Shown: positions 9,124 to 17,440 of the stretch, piece after piece
How positions within the stretch are numbered: position 1 is the stretch's first letter
How the letters are laid out: each line of letters begins with the position of its first letter
Source: Salinisphaera dokdonensis
Lineage (GTDB): Bacteria > Pseudomonadota > Gammaproteobacteria > Nevskiales > Salinisphaeraceae
Assembly: GCF_040361215.1 (NCBI RefSeq)
Contig: NZ_APND01000005.1
Location: forward strand, 248,001-312,000
Reading direction: 5' to 3'
DNA length: 64,000 nucleotides
The notes under the pieces: generated by a model
The model's input: only the letters and a program-made list of their open reading frames with translations
Told to the model about the DNA's origin: nothing
Databases searched by the model: none
Made by a program: the position numbers and the translations under genes

Positions 9124-10923
9124 TCAGTAGTACTTCATGACCTGCAGCACGACACGATTCTCGTCGTACTCCGTTTCACGGCTATCCGCATCGCGCCAGG
9201 CGTGGCTATAGCCCAGCGAGGCTTGCAGCGACGTCGACAGGGAACGCACAACACTCAAACCGAGATCGGTTACATCGGTATCCATACCAAGGCGCGATTC
9301 GCGATGCTCCCAGCCCGCCGAGGGCACGAGCGCGGTGCGTGGCCGCAGCTGATAGTCGATCCGTGCAGCGGCGCCGTACAACTGCTCCTCCGGAACATTG
9401 GCGATGTACTCGCGGCGCTGGTGATACCCCGTCACCGTGGTGCGCGCGAGACCCGTGCGCATAGCCGCGGAGACGGACACCTCCTTCTCGACGAATACCG
9501 AACGTTCGAAAAGCGACGTGGTCGGGTCCGGGAAGGCGGTGTTCTGAACCGTTGCGTTCCGGTTGAGTTGGTTCAGATCCTGCGTCGAGGGTTCTTCGGT
9601 ATAGGAAAGAGAAACGTCCAGAATCCGCCCCCGCAAACCTGCAGTCAGGAAGTAGCTGGTGCCAAAAAACCGGTGCCCTATGCGCGCCTCGAGAAAGCGG
9701 GATGGTTCGTCCCAGCGAAAGCCCACATTCCAGAGTGGGCTGCTCAGGCGATCGTTGGTGCCGTCGGATTCGTACTCATCCTCTAGACCACCGAGAACAA
9801 GTAATTGCAGGGTCGGTGATACACGATAGCCAATATCGATTGTCGCCTTGTCGAAATAGGTCGTACGCGAGTCCGGTCGTTCGTCGTAAAAATCCGCCGG
9901 GTCGATCGGCTGTCCGTTCTCATCGAAGAAGCCGTTGTTGAAATCGACGCCATCGAAAAAACCGCCGGCATCACCATCGATGCGCCGGACTCGCTGCGTG
10001 AACGCATTGACATGCCACGACCACTCTTGGGAAGTCGGGGGGCTGTAGAGATCGAAATAGGCGCCTTGCAAGCGCGATTCTGGAATATCCGAATCGCCAT
10101 AAACGGTGCGCCCGTAGCGATAACGCAGCGTGGCGTCGCCAAGCGGGCCCAACGGCTGCAGGTAATACGGGCTGATATTGGTGATCCAGGCGCTCGTGCT
10201 GTTATCGGCACGCAGCAGGCTGGACCGGGAATAGCTCAACGACGGGTCAACCACCGACTGGCCGTAGCTCGTATCGGCCCCGAGGAAAAGCCGTCCAGCA
10301 AGCAGCTCGATTGTGGTGTTGCCCGCAATGTTGCTGTAAACGTCGTTGAATCGACTGTTATGCGCGTACACCACGCCTTGCAGCTGATACGCCAGTTCGC
10401 CGCGGATGCGGCCACTATTGGCACAGGCATCCACTCGTGGCGTTATCTGGGTGATGTAGTCGCTGATTTCCTCGCCTTCGGGTGCGAGTCGGAGATTGTC
10501 GGTATATGTCTCCGAAGCGCCGAGCGACAGACGAAAGAAGCGCGAATCACGGCCGGACAGACCTTCGGGACGCACCAGTTCGGCGAAGACGCCCTGCGGG
10601 TCGCGCAGCGCACTACCTGCCAGCGCGCAACCGTCGAAACCGGGCTGGTAGGAGGCCGCTCCAAACGTAAACGGGCTCAGCCGGGAATAATCCCGATTCG
10701 GATCGCTGCCACGAATATCGCCGTCTTCCGGTGAAGGCGGCGCGACGCTGCTCCAGCCGGAAGCCGGCGCCTGCGCCCCTGTCGCGTCGTCAGACTGCGC
10801 GTGGGCATAACCGGCCGCGGCCAGACACGCGAAAGGCAACAGCCAGCGCCGCACGACGTGCAGGCGCTCGCCGCGGTCGAGCACCTGTTCGCCCCGCCGG
10901 AGATCAGTTCTGAGTCTCGCCAC
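9124..10923 (-). CDS. PEP-CTERM system outer-membrane beta-barrel protein
   Basis: Large predicted outer-membrane beta-barrel of the XrtA locus (TIGR03016 type, about 600 aa). A basic N-terminus and hydrophobic stretch LLPFACLAAAGYAHA form a signal peptide. The rest alternates Tyr/Arg/Asp-rich amphipathic strands (for example YLQPLGPLGDATLRYRYGRT) and ends in VLQVMKYY, a C-terminal aromatic typical of Bam-inserted barrels. It probably forms the outer-membrane channel for the polymer. An open frame runs to 10974. GTG 10923 is preceded by a strong purine-rich GGAGGGGGGAAAG and overlaps the kinase gene by 20 bases; ATG 10941 and GTG 10884 are alternatives. Confidence 0.83.
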   Translation of the reverse strand: MARLRTDLRRGEQVLDRGERLHVVRRWLLPFACLAAAGYAHAQSDDATGAQAPASGWSSVAPPSPEDGDIRGSDPNRDYSRLSPFTFGAASYQPGFDGCALAGSALRDPQGVFAELVRPEGLSGRDSRFFRLSLGASETYTDNLRLAPEGEEISDYITQITPRVDACANSGRIRGELAYQLQGVVYAHNSRFNDVYSNIAGNTTIELLAGRLFLGADTSYGQSVVDPSLSYSRSSLLRADNSTSAWITNISPYYLQPLGPLGDATLRYRYGRTVYGDSDIPESRLQGAYFDLYSPPTSQEWSWHVNAFTQRVRRIDGDAGGFFDGVDFNNGFFDENGQPIDPADFYDERPDSRTTYFDKATIDIGYRVSPTLQLLVLGGLEDEYESDGTNDRLSSPLWNVGFRWDEPSRFLEARIGHRFFGTSYFLTAGLRGRILDVSLSYTEEPSTQDLNQLNRNATVQNTAFPDPTTSLFERSVFVEKEVSVSAAMRTGLARTTVTGYHQRREYIANVPEEQLYGAAARIDYQLRPRTALVPSAGWEHRESRLGMDTDVTDLGLSVVRSLSTSLQASLGYSHAWRDADSRETEYDENRVVLQVMKYY

Positions 10924-11821
10924 TGTCTTTCCCCCCTCCATAGACCCCGTAATATCCCGCGTATAGATCGCCATGCCCGCGGCGGCTCTGGTTCAGCACG
11001 AGGCTGGTAGGCCGCGAAGGGTGATCGATCAACGACAGCGCCGCCTCGAGCGCACGGCGCTCGGTGGAGCCCGCTTTGACGACGACGAGCACTTGGCTCA
11101 TGGACAAAGCGAGTGCCTGAGATTCGGGTGTGGCCAGCAGCGGCGACGAATCGAATATGACAATTCGTGCCGGCTCGGCAGAGAGCTCTTCCACCACCTC
11201 GTTCATACGACGACTCGACAGCAATTCCGCCATCTCCTCGCAACGCTCGCCCGCGGGCAGCACCGACAGCCCCGGGACGTCTGTCTGCAGAATGAGGCTC
11301 GACGACGGCACGCTCTCATCTCGAAGCGCGTCCATCAGGCCGGGACGTCCGTCGATCCCGAGCGCGCGGGAGATACCCGGCTTGAGTACATCGCCATCTA
11401 CCAGCAGTACGGAATGGTCCTTCTCTCGGGCCAGGCTGAGAGCCAGATTGAAGGCCGTGAAGGTTTTTCCTTCGCCCTGGGCAGCACTGGCCACCATCAA
11501 ACGGTTGGCGTGGACGATCGGGCCGTAGCTACCGCCGGAGGTGAGTGTTGCCAGCAACGGGCGCTTGATCCGCTGATACTCTCGCGCTAGCTGATTGTCC
11601 ATTGACTTCGGTGCGAGGAGTCCGGCACGTCTGAGATGCCCCGCTTCTATGCTGACCCGCTCGGTTCGCGATAGATCTGCGGTGGCTTCTTCTCTGGCCG
11701 TAACGACCGTACCCGCAACCTGCGATGGCACTGCCGCCGACTGCTGACGGGCCGAACGATCGGGCGCGTGCGGCCGATCGTTCTGACGCAGACGATCCGC
11801 GGCCTTTTCGACGATGCTCAT
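10904..11821 (-). CDS. XrtA-associated tyrosine autokinase (BY-kinase)
   Basis: Bacterial tyrosine kinase domain protein of the PEP-CTERM type (TIGR03018), the cytoplasmic partner of the chain-length determinant encoded just upstream. Walker A is SAAQGEGKT, the A' motif is VLLVDGDVLKPG, and Walker B is ARIVIFDSSPLL. The C-terminus carries a tyrosine cluster (YAGYYGVYG), the expected autophosphorylation sites that control polymer length. ATG 11821 overlaps the upstream stop as ATGA and gives the family-typical N-terminus MSIVEKA; an ATG two codons earlier is equally readable. Residues 15-80 are a low-complexity linker. Confidence 0.92.
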   Translation of the reverse strand: MSIVEKAADRLRQNDRPHAPDRSARQQSAAVPSQVAGTVVTAREEATADLSRTERVSIEAGHLRRAGLLAPKSMDNQLAREYQRIKRPLLATLTSGGSYGPIVHANRLMVASAAQGEGKTFTAFNLALSLAREKDHSVLLVDGDVLKPGISRALGIDGRPGLMDALRDESVPSSSLILQTDVPGLSVLPAGERCEEMAELLSSRRMNEVVEELSAEPARIVIFDSSPLLATPESQALALSMSQVLVVVKAGSTERRALEAALSLIDHPSRPTSLVLNQSRRGHGDLYAGYYGVYGGGKDSGETQN

Positions 11822-13386
11822 AGCCATTGATTGCTCACAAAGGTAGGCACCATGCGTGTCCCCATCGGCGCAAATGCCACGGCACCCGCATAGCCGATGA
11901 AGAGAGTTCCAACGCCCACCAGGAAGAGGATGAGTGCTGTCTGGCGCTGAACGTTCTGACGCACGCTTGTTGCCTGGGTGACTGCACCCAGCACCGGCAG
12001 GCCCGTGAACTCGGTCAGCGTCTGGCGATTGATGAACACCGGACGAATCTGGCTCATCAAGAAAGAGAACACCCCGCCCGCGCCCAGGCTGCCAATGAGT
12101 ACAACTGCCATCAGCAGTGCACGTTGAGGCCCGGCCGGTTCCGCAGGTGTTTCCGGTGGGTCGATAACGTTGAACTTCAGACCGTTGCCACTGCGCTCGA
12201 CCTCGTCAGACAACTGCGCTGAATACAGACGACCCAGAAGCTTCTCGTATTGGTCCTTGGTTGAGTCGTAGTTCCGACGCAGCTGTGCGAGTTGCGCCTG
12301 TGCCTCGGTGATCTCGTCGGCGTCGCCAACAAGCGCATCTATCGTCGCCTGGCGCCGTTCGATCGTGCGCACCAGCCCTCCGATTTCGAGTTCGACTTCA
12401 GCCAACTCCCGCTGCGCGACGCGATCACCACCACCGCCGTAGGTCACCCGCTCCGGGTTGCGGCGCAGTCGAGCGACCGTACCGGCCCGCTCCGAGCGCA
12501 TGCGATCGATATCCCGCTGGAGGCTCACGACATCCGGATACTGAGGTGTATATCGGCTCAAAAGCTGATCGAGATTACGCTCTGCTTGCTCCAGGCGTGC
12601 GTCTATTTCACGCACCTGCTCGCTCTGCTCAGCCGGCACGATCCGGCTGCCCCCGCTGCGCGCCGATGCGACCTGGCCCTGGAGCAAGCGTCGCTGCTCA
12701 TTGGCTGCGGCCAGCTTCTCTTTCAACCCAATCAATTCGTCTTGCATCGACTGGACGCGCGTGACGTAATCTTCACGGCCCGGCATCAGATTGGCGTTGT
12801 CTTTCTGGAAATTAGCCAGCTCACGCTCGAGGGATTCGAGCTCGCCCTTGTGCGATTCCACCTCGCGACTGAGAAATGTCATGGCCTGGGCTGAATCCGC
12901 CCCACCATCGGCGAGCGCCATACTGGTCATAATGTTAATGACCTGCTGAACGACGGCACGGGCTGTTTCCGCGCTACTGCTGGAGAACGAGACGCTATAC
13001 AGGTTGATGCTGTAGCCGGCGTTGCGAATACGTATGCGATTCGCGAGCTTGTCCAGTAGAGCGACTTCGGCCTCTGGTGTACTTGCCTTGATATCGAGCC
13101 CGGTACGGCGCGCAATGTCCTTCAGGTTGGGTCGACTGAGGACCGTCTGAATGAGCAGATCGACCTGCTGTTTGACGTCCGGCAGCACCGCGAGTCCCTT
13201 GAGCAACGGATGAATCGCGGACTTCGTATCGATGTGAACACGCGCATCGACCTGGTACTGGTTCGGCAGGCTGTACACGAACAACCAGCCCGTGACCGCC
13301 AGAATCCACGCGATGAGCAACCCACGCCAGCGATACCGCCACGCATTACGCAGTTCGTCGAAAATGCGGCTCAACAACTCTTGCAT
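11818..13386 (-). CDS. Polysaccharide chain-length determinant, XrtA type (Wzz/GumC-like)
   Basis: Inner-membrane polysaccharide co-polymerase (522 aa) of the PEP-CTERM chain-length family TIGR03007. A first transmembrane helix (GLLIAWILAVTGWLFVY, about residues 23-40) is followed by the Wzz domain (YQVDARVHIDTKSAIHPLLKGLAV) and a long periplasmic coiled coil (about residues 160-390). A second transmembrane helix comes after the proline-rich PPETPAEPAGP segment, and an extra hydrophobic stretch near the C-terminus is followed by a short tail. It sets polymer length with the tyrosine kinase, whose start overlaps its stop by four bases. It begins 52 bases after the exporter lipoprotein gene. 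Confidence 0.92.
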   Translation of the reverse strand: MQELLSRIFDELRNAWRYRWRGLLIAWILAVTGWLFVYSLPNQYQVDARVHIDTKSAIHPLLKGLAVLPDVKQQVDLLIQTVLSRPNLKDIARRTGLDIKASTPEAEVALLDKLANRIRIRNAGYSINLYSVSFSSSSAETARAVVQQVINIMTSMALADGGADSAQAMTFLSREVESHKGELESLERELANFQKDNANLMPGREDYVTRVQSMQDELIGLKEKLAAANEQRRLLQGQVASARSGGSRIVPAEQSEQVREIDARLEQAERNLDQLLSRYTPQYPDVVSLQRDIDRMRSERAGTVARLRRNPERVTYGGGGDRVAQRELAEVELEIGGLVRTIERRQATIDALVGDADEITEAQAQLAQLRRNYDSTKDQYEKLLGRLYSAQLSDEVERSGNGLKFNVIDPPETPAEPAGPQRALLMAVVLIGSLGAGGVFSFLMSQIRPVFINRQTLTEFTGLPVLGAVTQATSVRQNVQRQTALILFLVGVGTLFIGYAGAVAFAPMGTRMVPTFVSNQWL

Positions 13387-13438
13387 GATGAGTTACTCGT
13401 GAGAGATGGCAGGAATCAGTTCGAATGCCCGCAGCCCG

Positions 13439-14047
13439 CTAGAACATCGTCCGCGGGATAATCACGACATCGCCCGGCTGCATCGCGACATTGCTGGCTA
13501 TATCGCCGCCAAGCAGCCCCTGCAGTTGAAGCCCATAAGTCTTCTGTTCCCCACTCACCTCGCGCACGAGTCGCGCTCGATTACCTGCAGCAAACTGGGT
13601 AAGGCCTCCCACGTTGATCATGACGTCGAGCAACGTCATACCGCGCCGGTAAGGCATCGACTGGGGCCGCGCTGCCTCACCGACCACTCGCACCTGATCC
13701 TCATAGGTGCCGACGAAACTGGTGACGATCACGGTGACCAGTGGGTCGCGAATGTAAGCCGACAGGGCGGTTTCGAGGTCGTCCGCGAGTTCGATCGGGT
13801 TCTTCCCGGCCGCGGTCATCTGCTCCACGAGTGGAATGGAGATATTCCCGTCGGGGCGCACCGGAACGCTCATGGATAGATCGGGGTTGTTGCGAACGTG
13901 TATTCGCAACCCATCCCCGGGCCCGATCCGATAATCCGGCGCCTGGGCCGTTTCCCCGACCGGCTGTGGCGGCGGGGTCGCACAGGCCCCGAGCACCATC
14001 AGTGCCAGCGCAGCGAAGACCACACGAGAAATTGTTTTGGCTTTCAT
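13439..14047 (-). CDS. Outer-membrane polysaccharide export lipoprotein, XrtA type
   Basis: Wza-family auxiliary export protein (202 aa, TIGR03027 type). The signal sequence ends in the lipobox LGAC, so the mature protein is a lipoprotein beginning at the Cys near residue 21. The Poly_export segment YRIGPGDGLRIHVRNNPDLS and one SLBB domain (DQVRVVGEAARPQSMPYRRGMTLLDVMINVGGL) follow. It should form the periplasmic/outer-membrane conduit for the polymer. ATG 14047 has GGGGT upstream and yields the clean signal peptide; the open frame extends 18 codons further but without support. This is the first gene of the leftward operon and follows a 520-base AT-rich leader. Confidence 0.93.
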   Translation of the reverse strand: MKAKTISRVVFAALALMVLGACATPPPQPVGETAQAPDYRIGPGDGLRIHVRNNPDLSMSVPVRPDGNISIPLVEQMTAAGKNPIELADDLETALSAYIRDPLVTVIVTSFVGTYEDQVRVVGEAARPQSMPYRRGMTLLDVMINVGGLTQFAAGNRARLVREVSGEQKTYGLQLQGLLGGDIASNVAMQPGDVVIIPRTMF

Positions 14048-14371
14048 TTTTTTTACCCCGTTTACAGATCCACGGCTCACCTGATCCACAGCGAGACGCA
14101 CTACTGGCTCTATCGACCTCTCACTGATGCGCCTCTAGGTGAACATCAGATAGTCCTTCGAAAAGATAAAATTCATATCTTGTCGGTCTTTTGAACACTG
14201 TAGCTTTTTCTTCCACTTTTATCTATTTTTTAATTCTTATTAAAAACTGACACTTGAAGGAGAACGCGTAATTAGCCGCACACAGAAACAAATAAAGCAC
14301 CTTTTAACAGCTGCTTATTACAGTAATGCGCACTTCCGGAAACGGCAGAAAACGATTTGAAAAACTACTCA

Positions 14372-14398
14372 CGAAAAATATTTTTGTAATATTTTTCG
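14372..14398. repeat. Perfect 11-bp inverted repeat, 5-nt spacer
   Basis: CGAAAAATATT at 14372-14382 and its exact complement AATATTTTTCG at 14388-14398 flank TTTGT. The dyad is too AT-rich to make a good terminator and lies about 325 bases upstream of the export operon start, so a protein-binding site is more plausible. In such AT-rich DNA a chance dyad cannot be excluded. Confidence 0.5.
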
Positions 14399-14433
14399 AC
14401 ATATTCTTCGCTTCATTTCTAATTAGTATTTTA

Positions 14434-14448
14434 ATTACGCGCAACATT
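14434..14448. promoter_or_regulatory. Element ATTACGCGCAACATT shared with the PEP-CTERM upstream region
   Basis: Matches 13 of 15 positions of ATTGCGCGCAAAATT at 23269-23283, in the same orientation. Both copies lie in AT-rich leaders upstream of minus-strand XrtA-system genes. It is a candidate binding site for a shared regulator such as PrsR; no functional evidence exists in the sequence. Confidence 0.3.
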
Positions 14449-14570
14449 GTTTTAGTCCAACTATTTGATGCTTTGATGTTTAGCTCACATAGCATCCATC
14501 AGAGTTCATCCCGATCCTTATTCAAACCGACCTTGCTGTGAAATGAAGGATCCGCCTGCTCCGCCATTTA

Positions 14571-17393
14571 TCAGCCGTCGGTAGGCGTTACGGGCAAAGC
14601 AAGCATTTGCGACAGTTGATTCGCACGAGCACGGGCCTCGCCCTCCTCCTGGCTTGCCATTAGCCGTCCCAGTATTTCTCGAGCCTCTGCCCGTTCGGCT
14701 TCAGCAGAAGAACCCGCGAGTGCAAACGCCAGGTGGTACTGAATCTCAAGCAGTCCGGGGGCCGCCTGCGCTGCCTCACGAATAAGCGCAAGGCCGCGTG
14801 ACCGATCACCAGACCGCAGTTCGATCCAACCCAGCGTGTCGGTGATTGCTGGGTTCCCGGGGGCGAGTGCGTGTGCGCGCTCTGCAAGCTTTAGAGCCCG
14901 CTCGCTGTTCGTTTCGGCATACAAGAGCGCGAGGTTGTTCAACGCGGCAGGATTCTCAGGCTCGCTGGCGAGCACCGTTTCGTACGCATTGGCCGCCTGT
15001 GCCGTGCGTTTTGCCGACTCGAGCCACTGCGCATACACGAGACGCACCTGGGCGTCGCTCGAGTGTGCGGTCAACCACTCTTTCAGCGCCTCTCCAGCAG
15101 CTTCGTCGCCCGAACGTCGGCGCGCCTCGAACACTTTGAAAGTCAGGGCCTGGCTTGGCTTGAGATTTCGCGCGCGCTCGTACGCCTTCGCGGCTGCCGC
15201 GAACTGACCCTGAGCAGAATGAATGCTGCCCTTAAGAACTTCTGCGGCAACCTTGCCCTCGGGATTACGGGCCAACTCGTCCGCGGTCGCCATGGCCGTA
15301 TCGACGTCCCCTTGGCGTAGTTGTGTCATCGCGAGTGAGGTAATCGCCGGCGCGTAATCCGGGAAACGGTCGTGGACATTCGTTAACTGCTCCCGGGCCG
15401 CGTCCAGTCGATTCGCAGCCAGCTGCGCGCGTGCTAGATCCATGCGATAGCTACGCGACTCGGGCTCGATCTGTACGGCACGAGCGAGATCCTCGATACC
15501 CTCATCAATCCGATCGGCCGTGATCAGGGTGACCCCGTTGAGGTGCCGCATCTCGGCATCGTCGGGCTGCCCATCGGCAAGCTTCGACGTGACATTGACT
15601 GCCTTGCCCGATAGACCGGCCGCAAGGTAGGCACGACTCAAGGCCACCGCGATGAACCGATCATCGGGCCTGGACTCATAGGCCTTCTCCAACCATTGGA
15701 GTGCGGCGCCCTCGTTTCCCTGCACGCCCTCAAGTTTTGCCATAGCGAGCAGGGCATTCGGATGCGCATTGGGATCAGCACCATCCAGCAGCGACTCAAG
15801 CTGTGTGCGAGCCCGATCAAAATCCCCCTGGCGCATCGCCAGCAAACCTAGCGCGAGCTGGAAACTTGCGTCTTGCAAATTCTCTGCCAGGCCGGCCTCA
15901 AGCACGTGCTGAGCCTCGTCAAGTCGAGCCGCCGCAACATAGGCGGTCGCCAGGAGCCTCTTCATGGCCGGCGAACCGGGATTTTTTGCGGCAAGCGCCT
16001 CAGCTTGCGTCACCGCCTGATCGATCTTGCCTTCCTTGATAGCCAAAGCGACGCGGAGCTGCGCGGTACTCTGGCCATCGGCGCCATCACTGCCATCAAC
16101 GGCGTCAAGCAAGGCCGTTGCCGCTTCGCTGTTGCCCGCATCGACCATTCGGGCAGCCAGGCCGATCGACCAGGCGCCGTTGATCTGCTGATCCGACTCT
16201 CCGAGCGCAAACTGCAACGCACTTTCGCTATCGCCGGCACTTACGAGCGCCTCGGCCAACATTGCCCGGATCTGCGGGTCGTTGGGTGAAGCCGCCAATG
16301 CGTCCTGAAGCCGCTCCACCGCAATCTGGGCGCGGCCCTGTTTTACTTGCAACGAGGCCAGCATTCGCAGCGCAGACCGATTGCCCGGCGTTCGCGCCAA
16401 GGTTTCGTTGAGATAAACCTCGGCAAGCTGATACTCGCCTTGGGCCATCTTGACCGATGCGAGCAGCGTGAGTCCGCGCGGGTTCTGCGGCGCTAGCTTG
16501 AGCAGCCGTTGCAGGTGCGTAGTTGCGGTCTCGTAATCCTTGTGGCGGATCGACACCAGCGACTGCAGGTAGTTGGCATAAGGGTTGTCAGGCCCCTCCT
16601 TGATAAGAATCGCGACGTTCTCTTCGGCCGGGCCGAACTCCTGGAGCTGCAACTGACAGTCAGCGAGGAAGGCGCGGGCCACAAACCGTTGCACGCGCGA
16701 GACCTCGGTGACCGGCAAACCGACGACATGCTCGAAATCGTTGATTGCATCGGCACAACGCCCGTCGCTATAGGCGAGCCCGCCACGCGCCTCGAGTGCG
16801 GGCAGAAAATCGGGGCTGACTTGCAGCGCACGGGTCAGCAGTTCCCCGGCCCGCGCGTCGTCGCCCGACCGCTGAGCCAGCCGCGCCTGGCCTACCAGCC
16901 CCGCCGGATAGTCCGCCTGCAATTCGAGGGCCTCGGCAAAAGCTGCTGCGGCCTCTTCGTCGCGATCGAGGCCGAGCAAGGCGTCGCCGCGCAGCGCGAG
17001 TATTTCCGCGCCATCTGGCGAGTCGGCCAGTCGGGTGAGTGCCTGATCGAAACGCCCCGCTCCGATCAGCGCCTTTGCCAAAGGCCGGTTGATCTCTTGC
17101 GCAGAAACGCCGAGATCACTCGCACGCTGGAGATGCTCAACCGCATCCTCGTACTGCGTGGTAGCGAGAGACAGCCGTCCGAGGAGCAGCCGCGCGCCGC
17201 CGTGCGATGGCTCTTTCTGAAGCACGTTCTTCAGATGAATCTCGGCCGCACGGTATCGCCCGGCCTCGACGTCAGCCGAAGCCTTCTCCATCCGACTGTC
17301 GATACTCTCGGTAAAGCCACAGCCCGCGATGGCGAAACATGCCGCCAGCACCATGAATATCAGGTAGTTATGCCTGCGCAGCATCCCGCTCAT
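14571..17393 (-). CDS. prsT: XrtA/PEP-CTERM system TPR-repeat lipoprotein PrsT
   Basis: Large TPR protein (940 aa) of the PEP-CTERM TPR lipoprotein family TIGR02917. The signal peptide (LIFMVLAACFAIAGC) ends in the lipobox AIAGC. From about residue 40 to the end the chain is a near-continuous array of TPR units, for example AAEIHLKNVLQKEPSHGGARLLLGRL and later NPAALNNLALLYAETNSERALKLAERA. It is likely a periplasmic scaffold for polymer or substrate handling; its exact role is not established. ATG 17393 has GAGGT seven bases upstream and gives the proper signal peptide; the open frame reaches 17438. It is the last gene of the prsK-prsR-prsT unit. Confidence 0.93.
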   Translation of the reverse strand: MSGMLRRHNYLIFMVLAACFAIAGCGFTESIDSRMEKASADVEAGRYRAAEIHLKNVLQKEPSHGGARLLLGRLSLATTQYEDAVEHLQRASDLGVSAQEINRPLAKALIGAGRFDQALTRLADSPDGAEILALRGDALLGLDRDEEAAAAFAEALELQADYPAGLVGQARLAQRSGDDARAGELLTRALQVSPDFLPALEARGGLAYSDGRCADAINDFEHVVGLPVTEVSRVQRFVARAFLADCQLQLQEFGPAEENVAILIKEGPDNPYANYLQSLVSIRHKDYETATTHLQRLLKLAPQNPRGLTLLASVKMAQGEYQLAEVYLNETLARTPGNRSALRMLASLQVKQGRAQIAVERLQDALAASPNDPQIRAMLAEALVSAGDSESALQFALGESDQQINGAWSIGLAARMVDAGNSEAATALLDAVDGSDGADGQSTAQLRVALAIKEGKIDQAVTQAEALAAKNPGSPAMKRLLATAYVAAARLDEAQHVLEAGLAENLQDASFQLALGLLAMRQGDFDRARTQLESLLDGADPNAHPNALLAMAKLEGVQGNEGAALQWLEKAYESRPDDRFIAVALSRAYLAAGLSGKAVNVTSKLADGQPDDAEMRHLNGVTLITADRIDEGIEDLARAVQIEPESRSYRMDLARAQLAANRLDAAREQLTNVHDRFPDYAPAITSLAMTQLRQGDVDTAMATADELARNPEGKVAAEVLKGSIHSAQGQFAAAAKAYERARNLKPSQALTFKVFEARRRSGDEAAGEALKEWLTAHSSDAQVRLVYAQWLESAKRTAQAANAYETVLASEPENPAALNNLALLYAETNSERALKLAERAHALAPGNPAITDTLGWIELRSGDRSRGLALIREAAQAAPGLLEIQYHLAFALAGSSAEAERAEAREILGRLMASQEEGEARARANQLSQMLALPVTPTDG

Positions 17394-17440
17394 CGTGCTT
17401 ACCTCATGCCCGTGTTGATCGACCGACATATGCTTCACCG

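Larger units (their letters stand above)
14048..14570. promoter_or_regulatory. AT-rich intergenic leader of the XrtA export operon
   Basis: About 520 bases without a credible gene lie between prsT and the export operon; both neighbours are on the minus strand. The stretch from 14150 to 14550 is strongly AT-rich against a GC-rich background. It holds a perfect 27-base dyad (14372-14398), a 15-base element similar to one upstream of the PEP-CTERM gene (14434-14448), and a 10-base inverted pair, CGCGTAATTA at 14265 and its complement at 14432. I checked the minus strand for GG-N10-GC sigma-54 spacing and found none. The operon promoter must lie here or be read through from prsT, but I cannot assign its -35/-10. 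Confidence 0.55.

Noticed and set aside
14326..14541. A 71-codon plus-strand ORF with a hydrophobic stretch in the AT-rich leader, and its 63-codon minus-strand counterpart
   Set aside because: No ribosome site, AT-driven composition (Ile, Phe, Leu, Lys) on both strands, and no neighbour on the plus strand to justify it.
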